64,000 nt of DNA, from assembly GCA_958295915.1 (NCBI GenBank), contig OY282381.1:3742722-3806721 (forward strand), in the 5' to 3' direction. Below are positions 37,751-45,700 of the stretch, one piece after another. Below the pieces are notes generated by a model. It made no database searches and was not told the origin of the DNA. It saw only the letters and a program-made list of their open reading frames with translations. A program made the translations under genes and the position numbers. Within the stretch, counting starts at the first letter, position 1. Each line of letters begins with the position of its first letter. The stretch comes from an uncultured Caldilineaceae bacterium (GTDB lineage Bacteria > Chloroflexota > Anaerolineae > Caldilineales > Caldilineaceae).

Positions 37751-37756
37751 ATTATA
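37751..37756 (-). promoter_or_regulatory. Candidate -10 box of the TPR operon
   Basis: A perfect TATAAT on the minus strand, 17 bp upstream of the TPR start. No good -35 is seen at 16-18 bp, so the call is tentative. Confidence 0.35.
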
Positions 37757-38204
37757 TACTTGACTTCGCAGTGATAATTCTGGTTTCGTCCATGCCAGTT
37801 TCACGATTCATACCATCTGAAGCGCCAGAGCCATGTCCACCAGCGTGCGTTCGGACGTCCCCCGCCCTACAGAGTTGTCGCAAGTTCAGCGCCGCATTGT
37901 AGTCCCTATCATGCGTCACGCCGCATGCGCATCTCCACATCTTGCCCGATACCGTAAGTTCGCGGTCGATACAACCGCAGACGTTGCAGGTCTTGCTGAA
38001 CGGATAGAAGCGACCGGCCGTGAACAACTGCGTTCCATACAACATCGCCTTGTACGCTACTTTCGACAACAAACCGCCAGGCGACGCATCCGACAAATGA
38101 CGGGCTAAGCGTCTGTTCTTCAGCCCCCGCACAAACGACTCCACACCCAACCAACTATACTTATATCCACCACTACCCTGCTCAATGAGTCCCGTTTTTT
38201 TCAT
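37752..38204 (-). pseudogene. C-terminal fragment of a TnpB/OrfB transposon-encoded protein
   Basis: 150 residues that match the end of IS200/IS605-type TnpB: GLKNRRLARHLSDASPGGL, then the zinc ribbon with CNVCG and CACG pairs, and THDRDYNAALNL, which carries the last catalytic Asp of the RuvC nuclease site. The N-terminal two thirds, including the first RuvC acidic residues, are missing, and no transposase (tnpA) is near. TnpB is an RNA-guided nuclease; this piece cannot be active. Its 3' end overlaps the -10 box of the TPR operon. Confidence 0.8.
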
Positions 38205-38224
38205 TCCCCTGCCTAGGCGACTGC

Positions 38225-38575
38225 TTATCCAGTCGCTTCCGCTGCCTCCGCAACCTCCTCATCTAAATTGTGAAATACTTCGTATTCGTCCAGTGTGGGC
38301 GCAAAGAATTCGATCACAAATTCATTGGGTAGGCCCATGGGCAGCACCAATTCATTGAGGAGCGCGCGAATGAACACCCGTCGGCGATCGGGCTTCATGC
38401 GGTGGGAAGCTATATCCCACAACAGAATCGTCCCGTACGTGCCTTCACCTGTATAATGAAGATCCAATTTGCCAATTGTGAGGGGCTGGTCTTCGTCGTC
38501 CGTCTGGGCTAGATCAAACAACGCGTACTGCTCGGAACAGTTCGTGCGCACCAGACGTTTAAGCTTCAGGTTCAC
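38225..38575 (-). CDS. Hypothetical small protein coupled to the HEAT-repeat gene
   Basis: 116 residues from GTG 38575, which overlaps the preceding stop as GTGA and has GGGAGG 5 bases upstream; the ATG at 38587 is less well placed. The protein is alpha/beta and acidic, with LKLKRLVRTNCSEQYALFDL at the start, GKLDLHYTGEGTYGTILLWD in the middle and EVFHNLDEEVAEAAEATG at the end. I do not recognise it. The overlap with the HEAT-repeat gene suggests the two proteins act together. Confidence 0.6.
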   Translation of the reverse strand: MNLKLKRLVRTNCSEQYALFDLAQTDDEDQPLTIGKLDLHYTGEGTYGTILLWDIASHRMKPDRRRVFIRALLNELVLPMGLPNEFVIEFFAPTLDEYEVFHNLDEEVAEAAEATG

Positions 38576-39630
38576 CAATCCTCCCAATCGTCCGATTCGT
38601 CTTCCCAGCTCGAAAGTGTCTCGTCAAAAAGCGGAATTCCCTGGGGATCTCCGTAGAACAGAGCCTCTGCCAGAGCGCTCGCAGCCGATTCCGCCTCATC
38701 AGGGTCGTCGCTGGCAGTCATAGCTTCCAGCATTTCCCCAGCCCGACGTCCACCGAGTCGACCCAACGCAAAAATCGCAGCCAGCCGTACCGCTTTGCTC
38801 TCGTCAGTCAGCAGTGCGACCAGTTCCTCGAGAGCGTCTCTGGCCTCAAGTTCGCCGCAGGATCTCGCCGCGGCCGCACGCATTACCGCCGCAGGGTTGT
38901 CCAGTTCTGCCTGCGCAGTAGAGCGCCAGCGCACATCTGCGCTGCGCCCCATTGCGCGTAGAGCCGCTACCTGCATCTCCTCATCCCGGGAATAGTAGCT
39001 ATCTTCGATTAGCTCGCGAATGCCGGTTTCGCCGCAGAATGCGATGCTCTCCAGCGCCTGAGCCTGTACGGTAAGCGGCTCCATATCGGCATGCAGAACG
39101 GCTAACAGCGCGTTCTCTGCACGCATGGCTAACGCCGGCGAGAGTTCGTCCAATTCACCCGCCAGCACAAATGCCCCCAATGCTTCCGCAGCTGCGGCGC
39201 GTACCGTGTCATACGGATCGTTGTTCAGAATGTGGATCAAAGGACCAACGAGATCCGCTTCCCTGTCCTCCCAGAGACCTCTGATGGCAAGGATGCGCAC
39301 ATCAGGCAGGGAATCGGTCAGGGCCAAGCGCAGCAACCGGCCCAGTTGCAGATGCAAATTATCAATATTTTCTTCCACGAGCGAACGCACAACATGCAGC
39401 CTGCGATCGTCGGCGATTGTCGACCAAGCCTCTTGCACTCGTCGCAAATCGGGTAGGCTTAGATCCGACAGAGTAGCCAGCTCCTGCGCCTGTGGACGCG
39501 CGCCATCCTCTTGTAACTGGACTAACAGAGCCTCGATGGAACGGGGCAAGCCGGGTTGCGTTTGCGCGCCATTGCAGGGCGCGGCAGAATTGGTCACGTG
39601 CTGCCTCGGATGTAGGGATCTGAACTCCAT
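38572..39630 (-). CDS. HEAT-repeat protein (PBS lyase type)
   Basis: 352 residues, soluble. Repeated helical units appear from about residue 90 on: SLPDVRILAIRGLWEDREAD, DPYDTVRAAAAEALGAF, DEEMQVAALRAMGRSAD, AVMRAAAARSCGELEARDAL, ESKAVRLAAIFALGRLG. These are HEAT repeats of the phycobilisome-lyase-like type, which form a scaffold; a lyase function is not implied in this setting. The last 40 residues are acidic. The stop overlaps the GTG of the next gene. Confidence 0.8.
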   Translation of the reverse strand: MEFRSLHPRQHVTNSAAPCNGAQTQPGLPRSIEALLVQLQEDGARPQAQELATLSDLSLPDLRRVQEAWSTIADDRRLHVVRSLVEENIDNLHLQLGRLLRLALTDSLPDVRILAIRGLWEDREADLVGPLIHILNNDPYDTVRAAAAEALGAFVLAGELDELSPALAMRAENALLAVLHADMEPLTVQAQALESIAFCGETGIRELIEDSYYSRDEEMQVAALRAMGRSADVRWRSTAQAELDNPAAVMRAAAARSCGELEARDALEELVALLTDESKAVRLAAIFALGRLGGRRAGEMLEAMTASDDPDEAESAASALAEALFYGDPQGIPLFDETLSSWEDESDDWEDW

Positions 39631-39804
39631 CAGAAACCAATCTCCGCATAACCTGAATTCGCCTATCTCCCCTATGTGCGCAAATCAGAGAGTTTCTCTC
39701 TGCCAAATCAGGGAAAGTGCAGAGTTATGCTGGATGAGCCGCCTGAATTATATACCACATTCACCGTATTGCCAGTGTCGCGCCTACCCCTGAGAAGCAG
39801 AGTA

Positions 39805-39824
39805 CACATGGATCGATCCATGTG
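39805..39824. promoter_or_regulatory. Perfect 20-bp palindrome, possible operator
   Basis: CACATGGATCGATCCATGTG is fully self-complementary. It lies in the 267-bp gap upstream of the HEAT-repeat gene and downstream of the LysM gene, both on the minus strand. It has no T run, so a regulator binding site is likelier than a terminator. Confidence 0.4.
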
Positions 39825-39897
39825 CCAGCCTGAAAGAACCTGCTCTTCGCCGAAGCGGATTTCGGACACCCCCTTTCATACATAAACAACTCTTTCT

Positions 39898-40902
39898 TTA
39901 GGGCACACGTGGCAAAGTCGCCGTCGGCCGGGATGAAGAGGTGGACGTTGGACGAGGCCGTGCGATCTCCGTTGCTGTCGGGGTAGCCGAAGGCGTCGCG
40001 GCAGGAGTTGCTGTCGCCTGAGCCACACCTGGTAACACAATTTTCCTCCCGATTTGCAGATTTGCGGCAGAGCGTTCCGTGAGATTGTTCGCGTCCAGCA
40101 CGGTATCGTAGCTGATGCCATAGCGCTGGGCAATGGCGACGATCGTATCGCCATCCTGTATTGTATAACGGAATAGGGCTGTTGTCGGCGTGGGCGTCGG
40201 TTCTTCTTCGTTCGCTGCGACGGTTTCTGTGGGAGCGTCTGCGGGTGGCGTAGCGATCTCTGTCCCTGTCTCCTCTAAAGGCGCCGTATCTTGGGGGGCG
40301 ACCTGACCCGCAGAGACGTTAGCCGCTGTGTTCGATTCCCCTTCGGGCTGCGTTGGAGTCGGTGTCGGGAACCCCCCCTCTGACAGAGATGACTCGTCAG
40401 AGAGGCCGGCGCGGCTGGGGACGATGGCATGCGTCAAACTCTCTCTCTCGCCCCCAACAGTCGGTTCATCGGCTGGCGAGACGGGTGTGATGACAAAATT
40501 CTGGATCAGAGGCAAGCTGCCGTTCTGCTCCAGAAAAGACGACGCGCCGCGGACAATGAACGCAATGGCCAGCGCGCCAACCAACAGCGCAGGCGCTCCG
40601 ATGGTCAGCAGCCGGGATGGCGCGGCACGCAACTCGCGGCCGCACTGTGGGCAGATGACATGGTCGGACGTAGCCCGCTTGCCGCAACGGCGGCATCGCA
40701 CCTTCGTCAGACGCGGGATCAGACGAGTCCCACACTCTGCGCAAACGATCTGATCGTAGCGGACAGGTGTAGTACAGGAAGGACAGCGTTTTGCGCCCCA
40801 AGAGGGAGATTGCGCTGGGTGGCGGCTTTCTGGCTGTGCTGGATTCAACCTATCGGAGGCATCGGTGCTGGTATCCGATAAGCTCGTTTCATCTAAGGAC
40901 AT
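39898..40902 (-). CDS. Zinc-ribbon, membrane-anchored LysM protein
   Basis: 334 residues. Two cytoplasmic zinc ribbons (KRCPSCTTPVRYDQIVCAEC; RCRRCGKRATSDHVICPQCG) at about residues 38-90 are followed by a membrane helix near 98-118, a long Thr/Pro/Ala/Glu-rich linker, a LysM domain at about 250-300 (YTIQDGDTIVAIAQRYGISY, ANNLTERSAANLQIGRKIVL) and a low-complexity tail. LysM binds peptidoglycan. So the protein would link the cytoplasm to the wall. The combination is common in Chloroflexota, but the function is unknown. The order of domains is visible; the ligand of the zinc ribbons is not. Confidence 0.75.
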   Translation of the reverse strand: MSLDETSLSDTSTDASDRLNPAQPESRHPAQSPSWGAKRCPSCTTPVRYDQIVCAECGTRLIPRLTKVRCRRCGKRATSDHVICPQCGRELRAAPSRLLTIGAPALLVGALAIAFIVRGASSFLEQNGSLPLIQNFVITPVSPADEPTVGGERESLTHAIVPSRAGLSDESSLSEGGFPTPTPTQPEGESNTAANVSAGQVAPQDTAPLEETGTEIATPPADAPTETVAANEEEPTPTPTTALFRYTIQDGDTIVAIAQRYGISYDTVLDANNLTERSAANLQIGRKIVLPGVAQATATPAATPSATPTATEIARPRPTSTSSSRPTATLPRVP

Positions 40903-40975
40903 GTCTTGGCGTATTTTTTTCGCATAACCGGCAACAGAATGGAATGCATACCATGGAATGTATACCGTTGTGCCG

Positions 40976-42340
40976 TCACGGGCCTAGCAGTTGAGACCAG
41001 TCGATGCTTTGGGACCCGGAGCGAATATCGTTGATTGTGATAATAACCATCAGTCCCAGCAACAGAATAAAACCAACCAGATGAATGACCCCTTCCTTTT
41101 CCGGAGCAATCCGACGCCCGCGCAGTTTCTCTACAGCAATGAACAACAAGCGTCCTCCGTCCAAAGCCGGAATCGGCAGCAGATTGGCGATTGCCAGGCC
41201 AGCGCTGATGACAGCCGCCAACTGCCAGACCGGGAACCAGAGACCGGTATCCGCAGTGGCATTGACCGCGCCGCCCACAAGTTGGGCGATCCCAACAGGG
41301 CCAGACAGGGCCGCATCCCTGGGAGCCAACTGCCCAGCGATAAGCATCACCGGCAGCATGATGACCGCCTGTATATAATCGACAATGCCAACAAGCCCGA
41401 GCCAGATACTGCGGAAAAATGGCAGAGTAACCATCATCCGCACGCCGTTGATGCCGACACCCATTGCGCCCTGACCAGCCGGCGGGTTCCGACGAGCCAG
41501 CACCTGACGAGAGTAGAGCTCATCGCCCCGCAACAGCGTAACAGTGATCGTTTCCCCCAAATGCTCCCGCACTATTTCGCCCAAGCTACGCTCGAGAGTT
41601 ACCACCTCCCCGTTGACGGCGTAAAAAATATCTCCAGGCAACAGACCGGCTTCCTCCGCCGGGCTACCCGGCGCGATCTGTGTGATTTGCGTCAGCAAGA
41701 TAGCTTCTTCGGAGGATGTGTCTTCCAATAGACGCTTCAGGTCGATCTCCGTAGCTACGGGAATTTCCAGAGTGCGCAGGGTGTCGCTCCGCAGAATGAC
41801 CATAGTGCCAGCTTCGGTAGCGATGGGCTGTGGACGCTGTTTCGGGGTTAGCAGCTCGCCACTGCGGCCGATATAGACAGGCGCGCCGTTCAGGCGAATG
41901 AGCGTGTCATTCGGCTCCAGAGCCATTCCCATTCGTTGTATCTCCGGGGGAATATCGCCTAACCGGGGATGGGCAGCCCCAGCTGGAAAGCCGGAAAACA
42001 CGCTGGCAATCGAAAAACCGATCGCCAGCAGAAAATTCATCCCCGGCCCGGCGACAAGTGTTAAGGCGCGACCGCGCGCGCTGGCCGCGTTAAAGGAGCC
42101 GGGGCGGGTGTCGCTCATATCCTCACCCTTCAAGCGCACAAATGCGCCCAAGGGGATGGCGTTGATGGAGAAAAGTGTGCCGTCGTATGTAAACAGCTTC
42201 ACCAGCCGCGGGGGGAAACCAAATACACCGAACTCTTCAACTTCAATCCCGTGACGGCGCGCCATCAAATAGTGACCCAGTTCATGGAAGAACATGAGCA
42301 CGCCCAGCAGCAGGAAAAACGAAACGATTGTCAGAAACAT
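40976..42340 (-). CDS. rseP: Site-2 zinc metalloprotease, RseP family
   Basis: 454 residues from ATG 42340 with AAGGG upstream. The first helix has FFHELGHYLMAR (HExxH, zinc ligands and catalytic Glu, residues 18-22). A PDZ domain in the middle reads IAPGSPAEEAGLLPGDIFYA. The third zinc ligand is in NLLPIPALDGGRLLFIAVEKL near 390. The enzyme cuts membrane-bound anti-sigma factors or signal peptides within the membrane. No sigma/anti-sigma pair is nearby. The 330-bp region upstream holds two copies of a hairpin repeat and a promoter. Confidence 0.92.
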   Translation of the reverse strand: MFLTIVSFFLLLGVLMFFHELGHYLMARRHGIEVEEFGVFGFPPRLVKLFTYDGTLFSINAIPLGAFVRLKGEDMSDTRPGSFNAASARGRALTLVAGPGMNFLLAIGFSIASVFSGFPAGAAHPRLGDIPPEIQRMGMALEPNDTLIRLNGAPVYIGRSGELLTPKQRPQPIATEAGTMVILRSDTLRTLEIPVATEIDLKRLLEDTSSEEAILLTQITQIAPGSPAEEAGLLPGDIFYAVNGEVVTLERSLGEIVREHLGETITVTLLRGDELYSRQVLARRNPPAGQGAMGVGINGVRMMVTLPFFRSIWLGLVGIVDYIQAVIMLPVMLIAGQLAPRDAALSGPVGIAQLVGGAVNATADTGLWFPVWQLAAVISAGLAIANLLPIPALDGGRLLFIAVEKLRGRRIAPEKEGVIHLVGFILLLGLMVIITINDIRSGSQSIDWSQLLGP

Positions 42341-42385
42341 ATGCGCCCTTACTCCAGTTCAGATCGACAAGAAGTGAGAGAATAG

Positions 42386-42430
42386 AAGTGAGGAGAAAGA
42401 ACTGCGCCGTTTCTCGCTTCTCTCCTCTCT
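42386..42430. repeat. Hairpin repeat copy in the rseP leader
   Basis: AGTGAGGAGAAAGAACTGCG, then CCGTTTCTCGCTTCTCTCCT. It is an imperfect copy of the hairpin at 42566, and lies between the rseP promoter and start codon. Confidence 0.7.
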
Positions 42431-42489
42431 TTTCTCGTGTAACAGGCAGAAGGAAAAGCCCCCCCAGCGTTACAGCATCTGTCCAGGTC

Positions 42490-42519
42490 ATTATACTCGG
42501 ACGCCAAATGAGCAGGCAA
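42490..42519 (-). promoter_or_regulatory. Candidate promoter of rseP
   Basis: Read on the minus strand: TTGCCT (42519-42514), 18-bp spacer, TATAAT (42495-42490). It is about 150 bp upstream of the ATG. Confidence 0.5.
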
Positions 42520-42565
42520 ATGCATCCAGCCAGACCTGAAATCCAGGCGTAAGAGAGGAGAAATA

Positions 42566-42596
42566 AGGAGAGAGAACTGCGCCGTTTCTCTCTCCT
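42566..42596. repeat. Minimal hairpin element, cleanest copy
   Basis: AGGAGAGAGAA (42566-42576) and TTCTCTCTCCT (42586-42596) are perfectly complementary over 11 bp, with CTGCGCCGT as loop. In other copies the loop carries heptamers. Confidence 0.85.
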
Positions 42597-42671
42597 TTCC
42601 ATTCTCTCCTCGATACGTCCAAACTGCTGCGGCCGCGGAAAAGAAGGAGGCCAGCACAGTGTCAAATATGA

Positions 42672-43490
42672 TTACATAGCTCCGGCGTGAATCAGAGTGC
42701 CAGGCGGATTCGATTGGCTGGTCAGCGCAGTGTAGACAGTGCCTTGTGCAAGCCCGCCGCAGATGATCACCTGCAAGCCTGGCAGAGAGCGGACCATCCG
42801 CAGCGCCTGTTCGACTTTTGCCGCCATGCCTCCAGTCACATCTGGCGCGTGGCTCGCGCCGAGGGTCGCCTGTAAAGATTTGAAAGACGACAGCGTGATT
42901 TCTGTCACCATAACCGCGGTCGGATCTTGTAATGGATCGCTGGCATAGACCCCGTCCACTTCGCCCGCCAGCACAATCCGAACCGGCGGCAGCTTCGCGG
43001 CCATCTGTTCGAAGATCTCCTCTGTGCTGGCAATTGTGCCTCCCCGCATACTGTCCAGCGCCACGTCTCCGTGAATCAGGGGCAATAGTCCCCGATCCAG
43101 AGCCAAGCGTACGGTTTCCTCCGGGCCGTCGATCACACAGCCATCTTCGCAACGCAATGCAACGCTGGGCTGCACAGACCAGACAGGCAGACCAGCCCGC
43201 AGAAGATGACCGGCGACAATACGGGTCAAACGAGCTGCCGCATCAGCAGTGGCGGCGAAGCCGAACCACTCATCTGAAGTGCGTACTCCACGCCGGGTAC
43301 CATAGCGTCGAGCGCTGATGTGGCCGAAACTACCGCTGCCGTGGCCGAGGACAAGCCGGATCTCCGGTCGATCCGTTCTGGCCTGGGCGACCTCCCAGGA
43401 TAGTCGTTTCAAAATATCCAGCCTGGGTGTTTCCGGGCTGCGCTTGTCTGTGATAAGAGAGCCGCCGAGCTTCAGGTATACGAGAGACAC
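42672..43490 (-). CDS. Isopentenyl phosphate kinase
   Basis: 272 residues from GTG 43490; ATG 43517 would overlap selA by 11 bp and adds nine residues unlike the family. It belongs to the amino acid kinase fold: VYLKLGGSLITDKRS (ATP phosphates), LVLGHGSGSFGH (the His that marks isopentenyl phosphate kinases among these kinases), PLIHGDVALD and TGGMAAKVEQAL. The enzyme makes isopentenyl diphosphate from isopentenyl phosphate, the last step of the archaeal-type alternative mevalonate route, also known in some Chloroflexota. No other isoprenoid gene is near, apart from the doubtful UbiA-like one. Fosfomycin kinase-like relatives are the main alternative. Confidence 0.85.
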   Translation of the reverse strand: MSLVYLKLGGSLITDKRSPETPRLDILKRLSWEVAQARTDRPEIRLVLGHGSGSFGHISARRYGTRRGVRTSDEWFGFAATADAAARLTRIVAGHLLRAGLPVWSVQPSVALRCEDGCVIDGPEETVRLALDRGLLPLIHGDVALDSMRGGTIASTEEIFEQMAAKLPPVRIVLAGEVDGVYASDPLQDPTAVMVTEITLSSFKSLQATLGASHAPDVTGGMAAKVEQALRMVRSLPGLQVIICGGLAQGTVYTALTSQSNPPGTLIHAGAM

Positions 43491-43506
43491 AGCCCCAATC
43501 CCATTG

Positions 43507-44994
43507 TCACAAACCATCTCCGCGCCGGCCGTCTCTGTCGCCGGACACATCCTTGTCCTCAGGCCGGCCCAATCCTTCTCGCTGTAGTTCCGGGCAAGAG
43601 CGCAGCCCATCGAGCAGCGCCTGTTCCTGCTCCGGCAGAACTGTGCGCAGATCAAACAAGAGTAGCTCTTTCTGAATGCGACAGATCACCGGCGGGTTGG
43701 CCTGGCGCAGAGATGCGGCTGCGTCGTCCGGCCGGGGAATGTCCAGAGCCAGCAAAAATGTGGGCAAGGTTTCTCCAGGCAGACTGCCGCCGCCGATCCC
43801 ACTTCTGCCTGGAATGACCGCTACGTCGATGCCGGCAGCGGTCAACTGCTGCCGGAACTGCCGCGCGCGTTGTTGCACAGCGTCTGCCGATTGGACAATC
43901 ATGCGCCATACGGGAATCTCAACGGTCGCTCGGCCTCGTCGATAGGCCCGTAGGGTGGCATCCAAGGCGGCTAACGTCATTTTGTCCACCCGTAGAGCCC
44001 GGGCCAGCGGGTGAGCGCGTAGCCGTTCAATGCACTCAGCTGTGCCCACTATCAGACCGGCCTGGGGGCCGCCTAGAAGTTTGTCACCGCTGAAAGTGAT
44101 TACGTCCGCGCCCGCCCGCACACTGCTCTGCGCCATCGGCTCTTCAGCCAGCCCGAATCGAGCCGTATCCAACAGTGTGCCGGAGCCAAGATCATCGATG
44201 ACCAGCGGACGACTGCCAGGGGCGCGAATGTGGCTGCGGGCAATCGTGACCAGTTGTGTCAGCTCCGGCTTCTTCACAAAGCCGAGCTGTTTGAAATTGC
44301 TGGCGTGAATGCGCATGAGAGCGGCAGTCTGAGCGCTGACCGCTCTGGCAAAGTCTTGGGGATGGGTGCGGTTCGTCGTGCCTACCTCCACCAGAGTCGC
44401 TCCGCTCTGGCGCAACACATCGGGGATGCGAAAGCCGCCCCCGATCTCCACCAACTCGCCCCGACTGACGATCACCTCCCGCCCTTGGCAGAGAGCAGTC
44501 AGAACCAGAAAGACAGCCGCGGCGTTGTTGTTCACGACAAGCGCGTCTTCCGCGCCGGTTAATTCACATAACAGACGAGAAGGATGGGTATGACGGCTAC
44601 CCCGCCGGCCTGCTTCCAAATCATATTCCAGCGTGCTGTAGCCTCTCGCCAAGTGAACGACCGCCGTCTGCGCCTCCTGGCTGAGTGGCGCGCGCCCCAG
44701 ATTTGTATGAATGAGCACGCCAGTGGCGTTGATGACAGGACGAAGAGAAGAAGCATCAGCTACGATTACTCTGCGGGCGATCCGTTCAGTCCACTGCTCC
44801 CCTGTCAACGCTGGTTGTCCGCTGTGGATAGCGCTGCGCGCGGCGTCGAGTTCTGCACGCGCAGCCGCGGTGACCGGGCCAGTTCCGTATTCAGTGGCGA
44901 GAGCGACAATCTCCGCCCGCTGAAGCAGTGTATCCACAGCAGGAAGTTTGCGAAATTCCGCCGCACTGGGGTGATGCAAGGATCTGCAGTCCAT
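43507..44994 (-). CDS. selA: L-seryl-tRNA(Sec) selenium transferase
   Basis: 495 residues. SelA converts seryl-tRNA(Sec) to selenocysteinyl-tRNA(Sec) with selenophosphate. The N-terminal helical domain (RKLPAVDTLLQRAEIVALA) is followed by the fold type I PLP domain with VINATGVLIHTNLGRAPLS, GRRGSRHTHPSRLLCELTGA, and the PLP lysine in ITFSGDKLLGGPQAG near residue 290. Length is a little above the usual 460-470 because of a polar C-terminal tail. Neither selB, selD nor tRNA-Sec is visible, so they must be elsewhere if the system works. The 3' end lies just before the kinase gene. Confidence 0.94.
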   Translation of the reverse strand: MDCRSLHHPSAAEFRKLPAVDTLLQRAEIVALATEYGTGPVTAAARAELDAARSAIHSGQPALTGEQWTERIARRVIVADASSLRPVINATGVLIHTNLGRAPLSQEAQTAVVHLARGYSTLEYDLEAGRRGSRHTHPSRLLCELTGAEDALVVNNNAAAVFLVLTALCQGREVIVSRGELVEIGGGFRIPDVLRQSGATLVEVGTTNRTHPQDFARAVSAQTAALMRIHASNFKQLGFVKKPELTQLVTIARSHIRAPGSRPLVIDDLGSGTLLDTARFGLAEEPMAQSSVRAGADVITFSGDKLLGGPQAGLIVGTAECIERLRAHPLARALRVDKMTLAALDATLRAYRRGRATVEIPVWRMIVQSADAVQQRARQFRQQLTAAGIDVAVIPGRSGIGGGSLPGETLPTFLLALDIPRPDDAAASLRQANPPVICRIQKELLLFDLRTVLPEQEQALLDGLRSCPELQREGLGRPEDKDVSGDRDGRRGDGL

Positions 44995-45065
44995 GGAAAC
45001 CTATATGGCGCATTGGGCAAGCAGGATGACCGACTGCCCAATTGTTCGCGCCCAGCCCGCTGGAA

Positions 45066-45617
45066 CTATGTAGGACAAAAACTCGGCAACCGACCGGCGG
45101 ACAACTCTGCCAGCCTTGGATTAGAGCGATCCCGTTCGGAAAGTAGCGGAGCGACGATACCCCAATCCACAGCTAACTCTGGGTCGTCCCAAGCTACGCC
45201 GTGTTCGTCCGTGCTGTCGTAATAGTTGTCAACATTGTATGCGAGAGCTGCTTCCGTCAGTGCCAGAAAGCCATGGGCCACCCCTACCGGAATGAAAATG
45301 CCCAGAGGGTTTTCCTCACCGATCTCCACAGTTTCCGTCTTCCGAAACGTCGGACTGTCCGGTCGCAGATCCGCCAGCGCCACCTGAATTGTCCCCCGCG
45401 CACAGAACCAGTAGTCCACCTGATGGTAATGAAAGTGCAGCCCTCGCAGCACGCCCATTTTCGAATAGCTGACGTTCGTCTGCATACGTTCCCAGCTACG
45501 CTCCGGGAACCACTCCTTGCGGAATGTCTCCAAAAAACGCCCCCGTTCATCGCTGTAGGCGCGCAAGGCGACAAACTTTGAACCGTCAATCACTTCTGAC
45601 GCAGAAATCTCTGGCAC
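45066..45617 (-). CDS. rfbC: dTDP-4-dehydrorhamnose 3,5-epimerase family protein
   Basis: 183 residues from GTG 45617, which has AAAGGA 8 bases upstream; the frame stays open to 45704 but that part looks non-coding. RmlC epimerises C3 and C5 of the keto sugar in dTDP-rhamnose synthesis. Seen are YSDERGRFLETFRKEWFP, the catalytic-His segment LRGLHFHYHQVDYWFCARGT, and PVGVAHGFLALTEAALAYNV. The rmlA, rmlB and rmlD genes are not nearby, so a relative acting on another sugar is possible. It is the last gene of the his-linked cluster, 84 bp after hisG. Confidence 0.85.
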   Translation of the reverse strand: MPEISASEVIDGSKFVALRAYSDERGRFLETFRKEWFPERSWERMQTNVSYSKMGVLRGLHFHYHQVDYWFCARGTIQVALADLRPDSPTFRKTETVEIGEENPLGIFIPVGVAHGFLALTEAALAYNVDNYYDSTDEHGVAWDDPELAVDWGIVAPLLSERDRSNPRLAELSAGRLPSFCPT

Positions 45618-45700
45618 TGAACGTTCCTTTCTGGGGTGGGAAGGAGGTTCCGGGGAGACGCAGCGGCCAGTAGGAGCGGGGCCTTGTGCCTGCCCACTGT

